37,416 bases of DNA from an uncultured bacterium (GCA_903870275.1 CAIQCK010000099.1:1-37416); one strand, 5' to 3'. Positions 1 through 8,086 are shown, counted from the first letter of the stretch. Numbers and translations: made by a program. The notes: generated by a model not told the origin, from the sequence alone.

Positions 1-1604
1 ACCGCAGCCGGCGCGCCTGCCGTCAGACTGTAGCAGGTGATGTTCTTGCGACCGCGCACCACGAGCTTGCCGTCGGCGATGGTCGGCGACGGCACCCACA
101 TCGCGCGAATGGTGGCCTTGCCGAGTTCGATGCGCTTCTCCGCAGACGGCTGGAGCATCAATACTTTGGAGCCGCCGCTGGTCGTCAGGAAGATCTTCCC
201 GTCAACGAATGCAGGCGATGAGACTGTCGAGGACGGCACATTCTCCTCCCACAGTTTCTTGCCCGTCATCAGGTCGAAGCAGTAGTGGATGTTGTCATCC
301 ATCACATAAACGTGACCGTCGAGAATGAGCGGGCTGGATTGCGAGCGCAACGGATCGTAGGGCATGTTCCACAGCTTGGTAAAACCCGTCGCGCTCAGCT
401 TGCCGGCGAGAATGCCGACCTTCGGGCTGTTGCTCTGCACCGCAAGCGTGTCGCCAACAATCGCGGGCGTGCAGTCGCCGCCGGCCGGCGTCGTCCAGAG
501 AACATCGCCGGTCTTGAGGTCCAGGCCCGCGAGCACGCCGCGGCCGTTGCAGATGACCACGGTCTTGTCGCCGCACTTCCACGCCACGGGCGACGAGTTG
601 CCGCCGCCGGCCTTGGCCTGAATCCAAAGTTGTTTGCCTGTCGCCGCGTCGAACGCCGCGAGTTTGCCGGCGTTGATGACGAGCACGCCGTCCACGACCA
701 ACGTCGACGACGCCGGGCCTTTGCTGGGCAGCGGTGCGGACCAGATCAGTTTCCCGCTCTCCGCGTCCACGGCATGGAACTGTGTGCTGCCGAGCGCAAA
801 CACACGTCCCCCGGCCACGCACGGCGTGCTGGAGGCCATGCGGCCCGTGGGTTCGCCAGGCGACTTGCATTTCCACAGCGTCTTGCCCGTGGCGAGATCG
901 AGGCAGAGCACCACGTCTTCCGCCATCTTCATCGTCGGCGGCACGGCGGCGATAATCTCCTTCTTGATCTTGTCGCTGAAGTCTTGCTCGTTCACCCACT
1001 TCTCCATCGCCGCTTGATTCGGGAACCGCGTCTTTGAAACCGTCAGCAGCTTGTCATAGACCTCCAGCGGGATCGCATCGCCGCGCTTCTCGAACCGGCC
1101 GCGCACGAAGCCGGAGGTAGTCTGCCGCTTCTTGCTGTCGAGGTGCTTCTCCAGCCAGTCGGCGATGACCTTGTCCAGCGCCGCGCCTTTGATGTTCGGG
1201 TCGAGCGCGAGCCGCTCCTTCTCCATGCTCTCCACCGTCTCCTTGGGCCAGCCGGCCACCGATTGATAACCGAGCTTCCGCATCACCAGATCGTCAATCG
1301 CGCGCGTCTCCGTCGGCACGTCGGTGTGCCACACGATGCCGGCATACACCCGGCCGCCGGCCGCCACCACGCTGCCGTGGCCGCCGTCGTCGTCGGATGG
1401 AATCTCCTCGCTGTCCCAAAGCTTCGTCAGCCCTTTCTTGGGCCACTCGTTGGCCAGCGGCGGACTGTCCTGCACAATGCCGTTGCGCAACGGCCCGCGC
1501 CACTGCGGCCAGTCGCTGCCGGCAAATGCGCCGCATACCAGGGCGAGCGCGGCAAAGGAAAAAGCTGCGGTGAAGACGAGCGAGGACATGCGTGTCAGTT
1601 TCAT
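1..1604 (-). CDS. Secreted PQQ-binding-like beta-propeller protein (3' end outside window)
   Basis: The frame is open on the minus strand from an ATG at 1604 to the left edge, at least 534 residues, so the C-terminus is missing. It begins with a signal peptide (MKLTRMSSLVFTAAFSFAAL, cleavage near CGAFAG), directly followed by SDWPQWRGP, the usual start of planctomycete/verrucomicrobial PQQ-type propellers. Repeated blade motifs follow: LDLATGKTLWKC, VDAESGKLIWSA, FDAATGKQLWIQ, LDLKTGDVLWTT and FDLMTGKKLWEE, each the (A/D)xxTGxxxW signature of PQQ_2 repeats. About 120 residues between blades 1 and 2 form a helical, charged insertion (MEKERLALDPNIKGAALDKV). Such proteins are exported beta-propellers; many bind no PQQ, and the substrate cannot be read from sequence. 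It faces away from the plus-strand genes downstream of 1744. Family assignment is firm, function is not. Confidence 0.9.
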   Translation of the reverse strand, partial: MKLTRMSSLVFTAAFSFAALALVCGAFAGSDWPQWRGPLRNGIVQDSPPLANEWPKKGLTKLWDSEEIPSDDDGGHGSVVAAGGRVYAGIVWHTDVPTETRAIDDLVMRKLGYQSVAGWPKETVESMEKERLALDPNIKGAALDKVIADWLEKHLDSKKRQTTSGFVRGRFEKRGDAIPLEVYDKLLTVSKTRFPNQAAMEKWVNEQDFSDKIKKEIIAAVPPTMKMAEDVVLCLDLATGKTLWKCKSPGEPTGRMASSTPCVAGGRVFALGSTQFHAVDAESGKLIWSAPLPSKGPASSTLVVDGVLVINAGKLAAFDAATGKQLWIQAKAGGGNSSPVAWKCGDKTVVICNGRGVLAGLDLKTGDVLWTTPAGGDCTPAIVGDTLAVQSNSPKVGILAGKLSATGFTKLWNMPYDPLRSQSSPLILDGHVYVMDDNIHYCFDLMTGKKLWEENVPSSTVSSPAFVDGKIFLTTSGGSKVLMLQPSAEKRIELGKATIRAMWVPSPTIADGKLVVRGRKNITCYSLTAGAPAA

Positions 1605-1621
1605 AATCAATCTGTTCCGGC

Positions 1622-1655
1622 AAACGACAACGCCGGCATCGGGCCGGCGTCGTTT
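1622..1655. other. GC-rich inverted repeat (hairpin) in the 5' region of the PQQ-like gene
   Basis: Arms AAACGA...CGCCGG and CCGGCG...TCGTTT pair across a short ATCGGG-type loop, with a CAA bulge in the left arm. It lies 18 bp upstream of the minus-strand start at 1604, so it would sit in the leader of that gene. It could be a regulatory hairpin or a terminator for something read on the plus strand. The T-run is weak. Confidence 0.35.
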
Positions 1656-1743
1656 CGCGGCAATTTCTTTACCAGTTGCCGGTGGTGGTCTGCAAGCGTG
1701 GCGTGATTGACCCAAACCCGCACTTTGCCTACACTCCACGGGC

Positions 1744-1854
1744 ATGGGAAAGAAACCCGCTGCCAAGGAAACCACGCCGGCAATCAACCCTGTAGCGGCG
1801 GTCGCCGACCGCCGAAATGAGGAAGCTGGCGTGAAAGGAAAACACGCAATGTGA
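1744..1854 (+). CDS. Possible 36-residue leader ORF overlapping the next gene
   Basis: ATG at 1744 to TGA at 1852-1854, encoding a lysine-rich peptide that starts MGKKPAAKETTP. Its stop overlaps the GTG start of the following lipoprotein gene by four bases (GTGA), which would allow translational coupling. Against it being a real gene: its middle (PVAAVADRR) is encoded by a copy of the palindromic CTGTAGCGGCGGT repeat that also occurs in non-coding DNA here, and the peptide has no recognisable domain. It may be only a chance frame in a leader. Confidence 0.25.
   Translation: MGKKPAAKETTPAINPVAAVADRRNEEAGVKGKHAM
1790..1814 (+). repeat. Half copy of the CTGTAGCGGCGGT...ACCGCCG palindromic repeat
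   Basis: CTGTAGCGGCGGTCGCCGACCGCCG matches the left arm of the two full inverted-repeat copies at 17138-17204 and 23013-23087, with GC in place of TC/CT at the centre. Only one arm is present here. GCGGTCGCCGACCGC is itself a short palindrome. Confidence 0.75.
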
Positions 1855-2099
1855 ACGCTCCCGGTAAAACAGCAGCGCTCCTTGCGCTGGCATTGTTTTG
1901 CTTTGGCTGTTCACCAAAAACCGAGCAATCAAAGGCGCCGCCGCCGGTGGCCTACGTGGCCAGCGACCACCGCGAACCGTTTCACCGGCCCACGTGCGCC
2001 GCGGCGCAGCGGATCACCCCGGAGCACCTCCAAAAATTCGCCACGCGCGAGGCCGCCATCGCTGCCGGCCATCGCCCATGCGGAATTTGCCGGCCATGA
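1851..2099 (+). CDS. Small lipoprotein with an Ada-like metal-binding domain
   Basis: An 82-residue protein starting at GTG 1851, with AAAGGA 11 bases upstream. The N-terminus is a lipoprotein signal (ALLALALFCFGC, lipobox FGC), so the mature protein would be an outer-envelope lipoprotein of about 60 residues. The C-terminal half reads VASDHREPFHRPTCAAAQRI, then FATREAAIAAGHRPCGICRP. This resembles the metal-binding Cys cluster of Ada N-terminal domains and the small Ada-like domains often attached to secreted nucleases: one upstream Cys with His residues, then CxxC near the end. A zinc site is inferred. Its stop overlaps a possible ATG of the S1/P1 nuclease gene by four bases (ATGA, 2096-2099), so the two are probably co-translated and may act together on nucleic acid. 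Confidence 0.8.
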   Translation: MNAPGKTAALLALALFCFGCSPKTEQSKAPPPVAYVASDHREPFHRPTCAAAQRITPEHLQKFATREAAIAAGHRPCGICRP

Positions 2100-2164
2100 A
2101 GCATCCGCCGCATTATTCCGTCCCGGCCCGCAGCCGTGGGTTGAAGCCTGCATACAAGGGTCGA

Positions 2165-3001
2165 ATGGAAGGCAGGCTTATCCCCGCGTGTCTTGCTGGC
2201 GCGCTGTTTTTAGCTCTCGCGTTACCCACTGCCTACGGATGGGGGCGCGAGGGCCATGTTATCGTCGCGCGGATAGCCGAAGATCACTTGACCTCTCAGG
2301 CCAAAGCAGGCATTGCGGCGTTGCTCGGCGCTCAAAGCAGCATTGCTGGCGATGCCGTGGCGAACTGGGCCGATGACATCCGGCCACACCGCCGGGAATC
2401 CAAGACATGGCATTACGTCAACATTCCTTTCGGGGCCGATCATTACGACGCCAAGCGCGATTGTCCGCCCGCCGGTTGCGTGGTGGACCGCATCGGGCAT
2501 TTTGCGCGCGTGCTCGCCGACAAGAAAGCGGGTCAGGAAACGCGTGTCGAGGCGCTGAAATTTCTGGTCCATTTTGTTGGCGATGTTCACCAGCCGCTCC
2601 ACTGCATCGAGAGGGACAACGACCGCGGCGGGAATGAATGCACGGTGATCTTTTTTCACGAAGTGAGGAACCTGCATTGGATTTGGGACGATGAGTTGAT
2701 CCGCAGACGGATGCACTTATACCCAGACCCGATCGCGTTCGCCGACAGACTCGATAAACGCATCACCGCAACTCAGACCGCCGAGTTCACTAAAGGCGAC
2801 GCCGCGAGTTGGGCCGGGGAATCCCACCGCGCGGCGCGCGAGGTCGCGTATGCGGGCGTCCCGACCACTCGAATCAAACCGCCTTTGGCCGAAGATTATG
2901 TGCGCCACTGTGGGCCGGTGGCGGAAAACCTGCTAATGAAAGCCGGTTTGAGGCTGGCCCGGATGCTCAACACCGCTTTCGAAGGAGAACACTCGCGATG
3001 A
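2165..3001 (+). CDS. Secreted S1/P1 family zinc nuclease
   Basis: A 278-residue protein of the S1/P1 nuclease family, which cleaves single-stranded nucleic acids and 3'-nucleotides with three zinc ions. From the ATG at 2165, a signal peptide ends ALPTAYG, placing Trp26 at the mature N-terminus as the family requires, since its alpha-amino group binds zinc. All nine expected ligands are visible: W26, H31 (WGREGH), D70 (NWADD), H83 (TWHYVN), H136/D140/H146 (HFVGDVHQPLH), H171 and D175 (LHWIWDD). Spacings of 4 and 6 inside the HxxxDxxxxxH group match the family. An in-frame ATG at 2096 overlaps the preceding stop (ATGA) and would add 23 residues before the signal. I prefer 2165 because of AAGGG just upstream and the normal signal length. 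Likely role: extracellular nucleic-acid scavenging or phosphate acquisition. Confidence 0.93.
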   Translation: MEGRLIPACLAGALFLALALPTAYGWGREGHVIVARIAEDHLTSQAKAGIAALLGAQSSIAGDAVANWADDIRPHRRESKTWHYVNIPFGADHYDAKRDCPPAGCVVDRIGHFARVLADKKAGQETRVEALKFLVHFVGDVHQPLHCIERDNDRGGNECTVIFFHEVRNLHWIWDDELIRRRMHLYPDPIAFADRLDKRITATQTAEFTKGDAASWAGESHRAAREVAYAGVPTTRIKPPLAEDYVRHCGPVAENLLMKAGLRLARMLNTAFEGEHSR

Positions 3002-3191
3002 CCCGACATCTGCACCCCGCATTGAGCGTGGCCATCTTCGAGAACGGACTCGTCGAGGCTCAGATCGGCGTATCCAGCCGCATGATGCAGTGGCCCACAT
3101 CCAACACGCGCTCGCCGGGCTGAGTGATGGCCACCTCGTTGAAGTGGCAGCGAAGGGCTGCGACGGTAAATCACCCCGCCTCTGCGAAACC
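2998..3191. other. Spacer between nuclease and eboE, possible minus-strand gene remnant
   Basis: No convincing gene. A 41-codon plus-strand frame starts at 2998, overlapping the nuclease stop by ATGA, but it has no domain. On the minus strand, from about 3165 down to a TGA near 3051, the translation contains VAITQPGERVLDVGHCIMRL. PGERVLDVG resembles motif I of class I methyltransferases, but nothing else of such an enzyme follows. It could be a decayed fragment or chance. Confidence 0.3.
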
Positions 3192-4367
3192 CTATTTCAG
3201 CCACCCGCTGACGTGGCGGATTTCGTCGGCGATGCTTGGGACGAGGTCGGGCTTGCCGCTGCCGGCGGTCAGTTCCAACCAAGTGTAGGTTTCAATTACC
3301 AGCGGCACCTTGGGCTGCGCTTTGGCAAAGCGGCGGACGAAGTTCTCCACGTCGGCGAGCGTCGTGGGCATGGCACCGCCGGGCAGCAGCGGCATATGGT
3401 AGTGGATGCGGAGCTTCTCGACGCCCGTGTGCGCCATCGCGCGCAGGCCGTCGGGCGTCAGCACGGGCGGCAGGTCGAGCGAGAAATAGACGGGCTGGCC
3501 GGCGGCGTTCACGCCGTAGGTCTGGTGAAGGAACTTCGACGTGGCGTAGCGGTGGTGCAACGCCTCCAGCAGTTCGGGCGCGATGAGCGGCTTCTCGATT
3601 TCGATGCAGTTGGAGATGTGAATCTTCGCGATCCGGATATCCGCCGCCTGGAGCGCCGCGACCGATTGCGCGAGGTCTTCGAACTCGACGAGCTGGTGGC
3701 AGATGTCGAAGTTGACGCCGAGGTAACGGCCGCCACCGATCTCGCCGTCGAGCGCGGGGTGAAACTTCGCGAAGAACTCGATGACCTCGCTCGTGCGCTC
3801 ATAGGCGAGGCCCGGCTCCGGCTCGATGCCAACGGTGACGCGGCGGCCGGTGCGGCGTTCAAGCTCGGCGCAGTGCTGCGCGCAGCGTCGCAACGCCGCG
3901 GCGGTCTGCTCGTGGACACCGGGCGTGTTGGCGATGTCCTGTTTGAGCGCGCCGGCGGGCACGCTGAGCGTCGGCTCCTTCACCTCCGGCGGCGCGAGCG
4001 CGGCGAGCAGGTCGGCGCAGTCGCAGGTGTAGCGGAGACGCTCGTCGCTTTCGTGCCACGTGGGCAGATAAACGCGCTCCTTCAGGTCCGGCTGGTGAAA
4101 ACTGACGGGCACGAACGCGTTCAGCGCCACGAGCCGCAGGCCTTCATCGCGCAGCAGGTCACGCAGTTCCGCCACGGCGGCCGGCTGCGCGCGTAGTTCC
4201 TCGACCATGCGTTGCGAGAAACGGAGTTCCACCGGAAACTCGCGGTCGCGAAAGGCTTCGCGGCGGATGTGCGGCGCGCGATGCCGCAGCGTGTGCCGAA
4301 GCTCCTCAAGCGACTCGTCCGGGAAGACGTTCAGTGAGTAGCCGATGCTTGTGCTTTGGCGGCCCAT
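3192..4367 (-). CDS. eboE: Metabolite traffic protein EboE (xylose-isomerase-like TIM barrel)
   Basis: A 391-residue protein of the EboE family. It begins with the family-typical IGYSLNVFPDESLEEL and has TIM-barrel motifs VGIEPEPG (residues 179-186) and GVNFDICHQLVEFED (about 217-231), plus late strands LRIHYHMPL and LVIETYTW. EboE belongs to the xylose-isomerase-like/endonuclease IV superfamily and is one of the ebo (Eustigmatophyte-Bacteria Operon) proteins. In cyanobacteria this locus is linked to moving a cytoplasmic scytonemin precursor to the periplasm; the chemical role of EboE itself is not established. It is the last gene of the minus-strand cluster. Its start at 4367 lies 36 bases inside the preceding gene, consistent with translational coupling. 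No signal peptide, so cytoplasmic. Confidence 0.88.
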   Translation of the reverse strand: MGRQSTSIGYSLNVFPDESLEELRHTLRHRAPHIRREAFRDREFPVELRFSQRMVEELRAQPAAVAELRDLLRDEGLRLVALNAFVPVSFHQPDLKERVYLPTWHESDERLRYTCDCADLLAALAPPEVKEPTLSVPAGALKQDIANTPGVHEQTAAALRRCAQHCAELERRTGRRVTVGIEPEPGLAYERTSEVIEFFAKFHPALDGEIGGGRYLGVNFDICHQLVEFEDLAQSVAALQAADIRIAKIHISNCIEIEKPLIAPELLEALHHRYATSKFLHQTYGVNAAGQPVYFSLDLPPVLTPDGLRAMAHTGVEKLRIHYHMPLLPGGAMPTTLADVENFVRRFAKAQPKVPLVIETYTWLELTAGSGKPDLVPSIADEIRHVSGWLK

Positions 4368-5188
4368 TGGCGAAGGAGTTGAAGCGAGTGGCGCGCCACG
4401 TCCGGCGCGCGGTGACTGTCCCGGCTGAGTTCAACGTTGATGAGGCCGCGGTAACCGGCCGCGTCCAGCGCCCGCAGCACGGGCGGAAAATCAATGTCCC
4501 CTTCCCCGAACATCCGGTGCTCGTGGACGCGGCCCTTGATGTCCTCGATGTGGACGTTGTGCAACACCGGAGCATGCTGCTGCACGATGGCCTCAAACCG
4601 TTCCGGTTCGGTGCAAAAAACATGGCCGATGTCGAGCGTGAGGCCGAACGTCGGCGACGGCACGTGCGCCTTGAGCCGCTCGAACGCCGCAAGCGTGTCC
4701 ACCATCATGCCCGGCTCGGGCTCGAACGCCAGCGCCACGCCCTGCCGTTCGGCATACGCGGCGATCTCCTGGCAGCCGGCGATCAGCCATTTCCATCCAT
4801 CGTCCTCGGTCACGTCTTTCGCACGCGGCCCGGACCAGAAGCTCACCGCCTCCGCGCCGAGTTCGCCGGCGAGGTTGACGGCGCGTTTTAAAAACTGGAG
4901 GCGCAGCTCGCGGCCTTCCCGCTGCCGACTGACAAGGGTCGGCTCGTGCTTGAACCACTTGCTGAGCAGATAGCGCGCGCCAGTCTCAACGACCACCGAC
5001 AACTGGAGCGCCTTGAACATGCCTTTCAACTGGCGCAGTTCGGAGGCGGTGATGTGGAACGGGTCGCAATGCTGCACATCCACCGACAACGCGACGCCGT
5101 CGTAGCCGCAGCCGGCGATCACCACCAGCGCGTCTTTCAGCCGGTGATGCGCGAACCCGTTTGTGTTGTAACCGAATCTTAAATTCAT
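4331..5188 (-). CDS. Sugar phosphate isomerase/epimerase family TIM barrel
   Basis: A 285-residue AP-endonuclease-2-like TIM barrel. The start at 5188 (MNLRFGYNTNGFAHHRL) is chosen because its ATG overlaps the stop of the upstream phosphatase-like gene as ATGA, whereas a longer in-frame extension would lie inside that gene. Metal and substrate motifs typical of the superfamily are present: ALAFEPEPGMMVD (Glu ligand), FGLTLDIGHVF (Asp and His), NVHIEDIKGRVHEH and FGEGDIDFPPVL, and finally INVELSRDSH. Members isomerise or epimerise ketoses or polyols with a divalent metal; no specific substrate can be read. It sits between the phosphatase-fold gene and eboE, so it is probably part of the same metabolite pathway. 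Cytoplasmic. Confidence 0.85.
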   Translation of the reverse strand: MNLRFGYNTNGFAHHRLKDALVVIAGCGYDGVALSVDVQHCDPFHITASELRQLKGMFKALQLSVVVETGARYLLSKWFKHEPTLVSRQREGRELRLQFLKRAVNLAGELGAEAVSFWSGPRAKDVTEDDGWKWLIAGCQEIAAYAERQGVALAFEPEPGMMVDTLAAFERLKAHVPSPTFGLTLDIGHVFCTEPERFEAIVQQHAPVLHNVHIEDIKGRVHEHRMFGEGDIDFPPVLRALDAAGYRGLINVELSRDSHRAPDVARHSLQLLRQWAAKAQASATH

Positions 5189-6444
5189 CGGAAGCAATCC
5201 AATATCCAGCCCGCCACGTCCGTCATCGCAACCCTCTCGCGCCGTTCGGGCGCTTGCGGTCCGCTGACAATGCATGCCGCCGGCGCGTCGTCGCGGCCAT
5301 GCGATCCTTTGACCAACTCCGGTTTCGTCGGAACACGGAGCCGGGGCCAGTCAAACCACAATTCACAAGGATCATAACCCGGCTTGCGGTGGATGTCTAT
5401 GTGGCGGGCGAACGGCGGCGCCCGGCGCGGCTCCAGCCACCAATAGTAGGCGAACCATTTGTCCCGCGGCGCCACGGCGACCAACTCGCCGCTGCGCGGG
5501 TGGTCGGGCGGACGAAACTCCACGCCCGCCGCCGCCAGCGTCCGCAACGCCGGCTCGACGGTGCCCGGCTTGCAATAAATGTGCGCCACTTGATGGTCCA
5601 CCATCGCAAACGCCGCGCTCCGCTCGATGTCGAGATACTCCCCTCCCCCGATCTCGCGCACCGCCAGCAGGCCGGCGTGACGGAGGAGCTGGTTCGGCAG
5701 GATCGCGCCGGTCACGGGCACGATGGAGTATTCGGACACCACAAATACCGTCGTTCCCGGCGCGGCTGCCTCGACGATCTCCGCCACGAGCGCGTCCACC
5801 TGTTGCAAATCACGCGCCGTCCGCGGGGAGTCGGGGCCGTGTTTCTGAAAACCGTAGTCGAGGTGCGGCAGGTAAACCATCGTCAGGTCCGGCTGCTTCG
5901 TCCGCAGCGTCCGCGCGGCTGCGGCGGCGATCCAGCGGCTCGATCCAATGCCCGCCAGCGGCCCCCAGTAGTTGTGAAGCTTGAACTTGCCGAGCCAGCG
6001 GCAGAGTTCCTCGTAGTAGCCGGCCGGCTTCGAGTAGCACCACGACACCATGCCGTGTTCGAGATGGATCGGCTTCGGGGTGACAACGATGTCAGCGTTG
6101 GCGTAGAGGCTGTGCTGCCAGAACAGCACCGCGCACGTCGCGGCGGGGTTGCGTTGCTTCAGGATATCCCAGAGCCGGGGCGCTTGCACGAGCGTCGCCG
6201 GCTGCTCCCAAAACGCCACCTCCAGTTTGTCGCGGTCGAAAAGGCCGTTGGCGATGATACCGTGCGCCGACGGCGGTTTGCCGGTGGTGAGCGTCGCCTG
6301 CGCCGTACAGGTCACCGCCGGAAAGACCGGCGTCATCGGCGCCGACCAGCCGCTGGCCGCGAGCCGCGACAGCGCGGGACATTGCGGCACGTGTTCCGGC
6401 GCAAGCGCGGCGACGTTGATGACGAGGACTTTCGGTGAACTCAT
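5185..6444 (-). CDS. Alkaline-phosphatase/nucleotide-pyrophosphatase-fold protein (EboF-like)
   Basis: A 419-residue member of the type I phosphodiesterase/nucleotide pyrophosphatase clan, starting MSSPKVLVINVAAL at 6444. The nucleophile region is FPAVTCTAQATLTTG (candidate Thr45), followed by HGIIANG. Later metal-site motifs are YLPHLDYGFQKHGPD, VVSEYSIVPV and VDHQVAHIY. Two usual metal ligands are altered: the first Asp after the opening strand is Asn10, and the SD(H/Y)G motif reads SEYS. Both changes may be normal for this subfamily rather than inactivating. In ebo loci a protein of this fold is EboF, and context supports that, but I did not assign the symbol. It starts 11 bases after eboC ends and shares an ATGA overlap with the next gene. 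No obvious signal peptide. Confidence 0.85.
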   Translation of the reverse strand: MSSPKVLVINVAALAPEHVPQCPALSRLAASGWSAPMTPVFPAVTCTAQATLTTGKPPSAHGIIANGLFDRDKLEVAFWEQPATLVQAPRLWDILKQRNPAATCAVLFWQHSLYANADIVVTPKPIHLEHGMVSWCYSKPAGYYEELCRWLGKFKLHNYWGPLAGIGSSRWIAAAAARTLRTKQPDLTMVYLPHLDYGFQKHGPDSPRTARDLQQVDALVAEIVEAAAPGTTVFVVSEYSIVPVTGAILPNQLLRHAGLLAVREIGGGEYLDIERSAAFAMVDHQVAHIYCKPGTVEPALRTLAAAGVEFRPPDHPRSGELVAVAPRDKWFAYYWWLEPRRAPPFARHIDIHRKPGYDPCELWFDWPRLRVPTKPELVKGSHGRDDAPAACIVSGPQAPERRERVAMTDVAGWILDCFR

Positions 6445-6455
6445 GAAGCGCCCCG

Positions 6456-7154
6456 CTACGTAACGTAAAGCTGCCGCGCCGTCAACCACGCCGGCAGCGC
6501 GAACGCCGCCACGCCGACGCCGAGCCACGGCGTCGTCAGCATCCCGACAAAGACGCCGTCGAGCAGCGGAATCGCCAGCACCATCGCCTTGACAGCGCTT
6601 TGGCGTCGCGGCGATGTCGCTTCACGGGCGCTGATGAGGCTGATGACGACGACCCACGCCATCATGAAGGCCGCAAACGGCAGCGCCCGCATGCTCGCCA
6701 CCGGGCCCGCGCACGCGCCCAGCAGCACGTTGCCGAACCGACACGCGCCCATGTTCAACGGACCGACGACAGGGATGGACTTGAGGCCGAAATTATATGT
6801 GGCCACCAACAACGCAATCGCTGATGCCGTCAACGCCGCCATCGCCCCGACCATGGCTGCCCACGCGACACCCGCAACGAGGAGCCCGGCTGCCAGCATG
6901 ACCGCCGTCTTGGGCGCAATCCGGCCGGAAGGCAGCGGACGCTCCGGACGCTCGACGCCGTCCACATCAAGGTCACACCAGTCGTTCAACGCCACGCCGC
7001 CCGAATAGAGACACGCCGAACTGAACGCCAGGAGCGTGATGGTTTCCACTGACGGCCGTGTCGCGCAAACTGCCGCGCAACCGGTAAAAACGTTGGTGAC
7101 CGCCGTGAAGAGATTCGGCGCACGCACCAACTGGAAATAGTTTTTCACCGCCAT
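6456..7154 (-). CDS. eboC: UbiA-like prenyltransferase EboC
   Basis: A 232-residue integral membrane protein starting MAVKNYFQLVRAPNLF at 7154. It carries the first UbiA aspartate motif as NDWCDLDVD (N57, D58, D61, D65) followed by RPLPSG, and about seven or eight hydrophobic helices. The second DxxxD motif of true UbiA prenyltransferases is not evident: the matching loop reads SLISAREATSPRR. EboC members are UbiA-superfamily proteins encoded with EboE and EboF; the transferred group and acceptor are unknown. A handling role for a lipid-linked or membrane-translocated metabolite is inferred. It lies 11 bases before the phosphatase-fold gene and 107 bases after the acetyltransferase gene, all on the minus strand. 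Confidence 0.87.
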   Translation of the reverse strand: MAVKNYFQLVRAPNLFTAVTNVFTGCAAVCATRPSVETITLLAFSSACLYSGGVALNDWCDLDVDGVERPERPLPSGRIAPKTAVMLAAGLLVAGVAWAAMVGAMAALTASAIALLVATYNFGLKSIPVVGPLNMGACRFGNVLLGACAGPVASMRALPFAAFMMAWVVVISLISAREATSPRRQSAVKAMVLAIPLLDGVFVGMLTTPWLGVGVAAFALPAWLTARQLYVT

Positions 7155-7261
7155 GTGTGTTGGGCGCGGATATTGCCCGATCACGCAGGACGGTGAAAGC
7201 AAATCCTGCCGGCAACGAAGCACTCACCGATTCAAACCACTCCCCCATGCAGCGGAAAACA

Positions 7262-8056
7262 TCAGCGCGTTTTTAACGGCATGGTGCGGCAGGCAGGACA
7301 AATCTCGCGGACCATCTCGCTGGCGACATCAATCACATCCATCGCCTTCATCCGCATGACGTGGCAATCGCCAATCCGGCCGTCTTGAATCAGCCCGCGC
7401 TCGCGCATCTGCCGCTCGAGCGGATCCCACTCGATTTGACACGGGCCGTCGCGCCAGACATCGGCAGCCGCGGGAACGACTTTGCCGGTTTTTGGATCGC
7501 GAATGCGCCGGGGTTCCCGGTCCCAGCCGATACAATGTGCCCTCGCCCTGCGCTCGCCGAGGTGGCCGGCGGTGCAACGGTTCATGCCGACGCCGAGCAG
7601 GAAAATCCATCCGCCGCGTTGCGCGAGTTTGCCGAGCGGCGACTCCATTCCAAACGTGCCCGCTTCCAAATGGCCGGAACACAACTCGTCCGCGAGCGGG
7701 CCGATGGCGGCGTAAGCGTGCGTGGCGTGGACACTGCGCACCGCTTGCGGACGGCGGCGCAACGCCTCGGTAATCGCGCCGTTGTAGGACGGCGATGAGC
7801 GCACGTCGAAGATGGATTCCGCGCCGTGGTTGAACGTCGGCATCATCACCGTGCCGCCGGGGGCGACGAGTTCCAGCAGCGCGTCCACCACCGCGCCGGC
7901 GCCGCCTTCAACAAAACCAAAGCTGCTCAACGAGCTGTGGACCTGGATCAAATCCCCGGAACGAATCCCCAAGGCGCGCAAACCACTAATAATGTCCGCG
8001 CGCGCGACGCAAACCCCACGCACGCGGCGCCAGAAACGCTTCAGCCGTTTCCACAT
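7262..8056 (-). CDS. AAC(3)-family N-acetyltransferase
   Basis: A 264-residue protein of the aminoglycoside 3-N-acetyltransferase (antibiotic_NAT) family. Family signatures are LIQVHSSLSSFGFVEGGAG (about 36-55), VAPGGTVMMPTFNH, and RSVHATHAYAAIGPLA around residue 106, where many members have HPTHS. The GMESPLGKLAQRGGWIFLLG segment also matches. The family uses acetyl-CoA to acetylate amino groups; environmental members often sit in biosynthetic loci and need not confer drug resistance. The C-terminus has a Cys-containing tail (GDCHVMRM, EICPACRT) that could bind metal. It is 107 bases upstream of eboC and 30 bases downstream of the DUF2934 gene, probably one transcription unit. An aminated metabolite handled by the ebo proteins is a possible substrate (inference). 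Confidence 0.85.
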   Translation of the reverse strand: MWKRLKRFWRRVRGVCVARADIISGLRALGIRSGDLIQVHSSLSSFGFVEGGAGAVVDALLELVAPGGTVMMPTFNHGAESIFDVRSSPSYNGAITEALRRRPQAVRSVHATHAYAAIGPLADELCSGHLEAGTFGMESPLGKLAQRGGWIFLLGVGMNRCTAGHLGERRARAHCIGWDREPRRIRDPKTGKVVPAAADVWRDGPCQIEWDPLERQMRERGLIQDGRIGDCHVMRMKAMDVIDVASEMVREICPACRTMPLKTR

Positions 8057-8086
8057 CGCAAGTCCAAGCCAGAAATCGGACGGTCC

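Noticed and set aside
285..1037. 250-codon plus-strand frame opposite the PQQ-like gene
   Set aside because: Arg/His/Ala-rich without domains; the minus strand encodes repeated PQQ-type blades.
7262..8056. Aminoglycoside-resistance gene
   Set aside because: The protein is an AAC(3)-family member, but context is a metabolite-traffic locus and no mobile resistance markers are near; resistance cannot be claimed.
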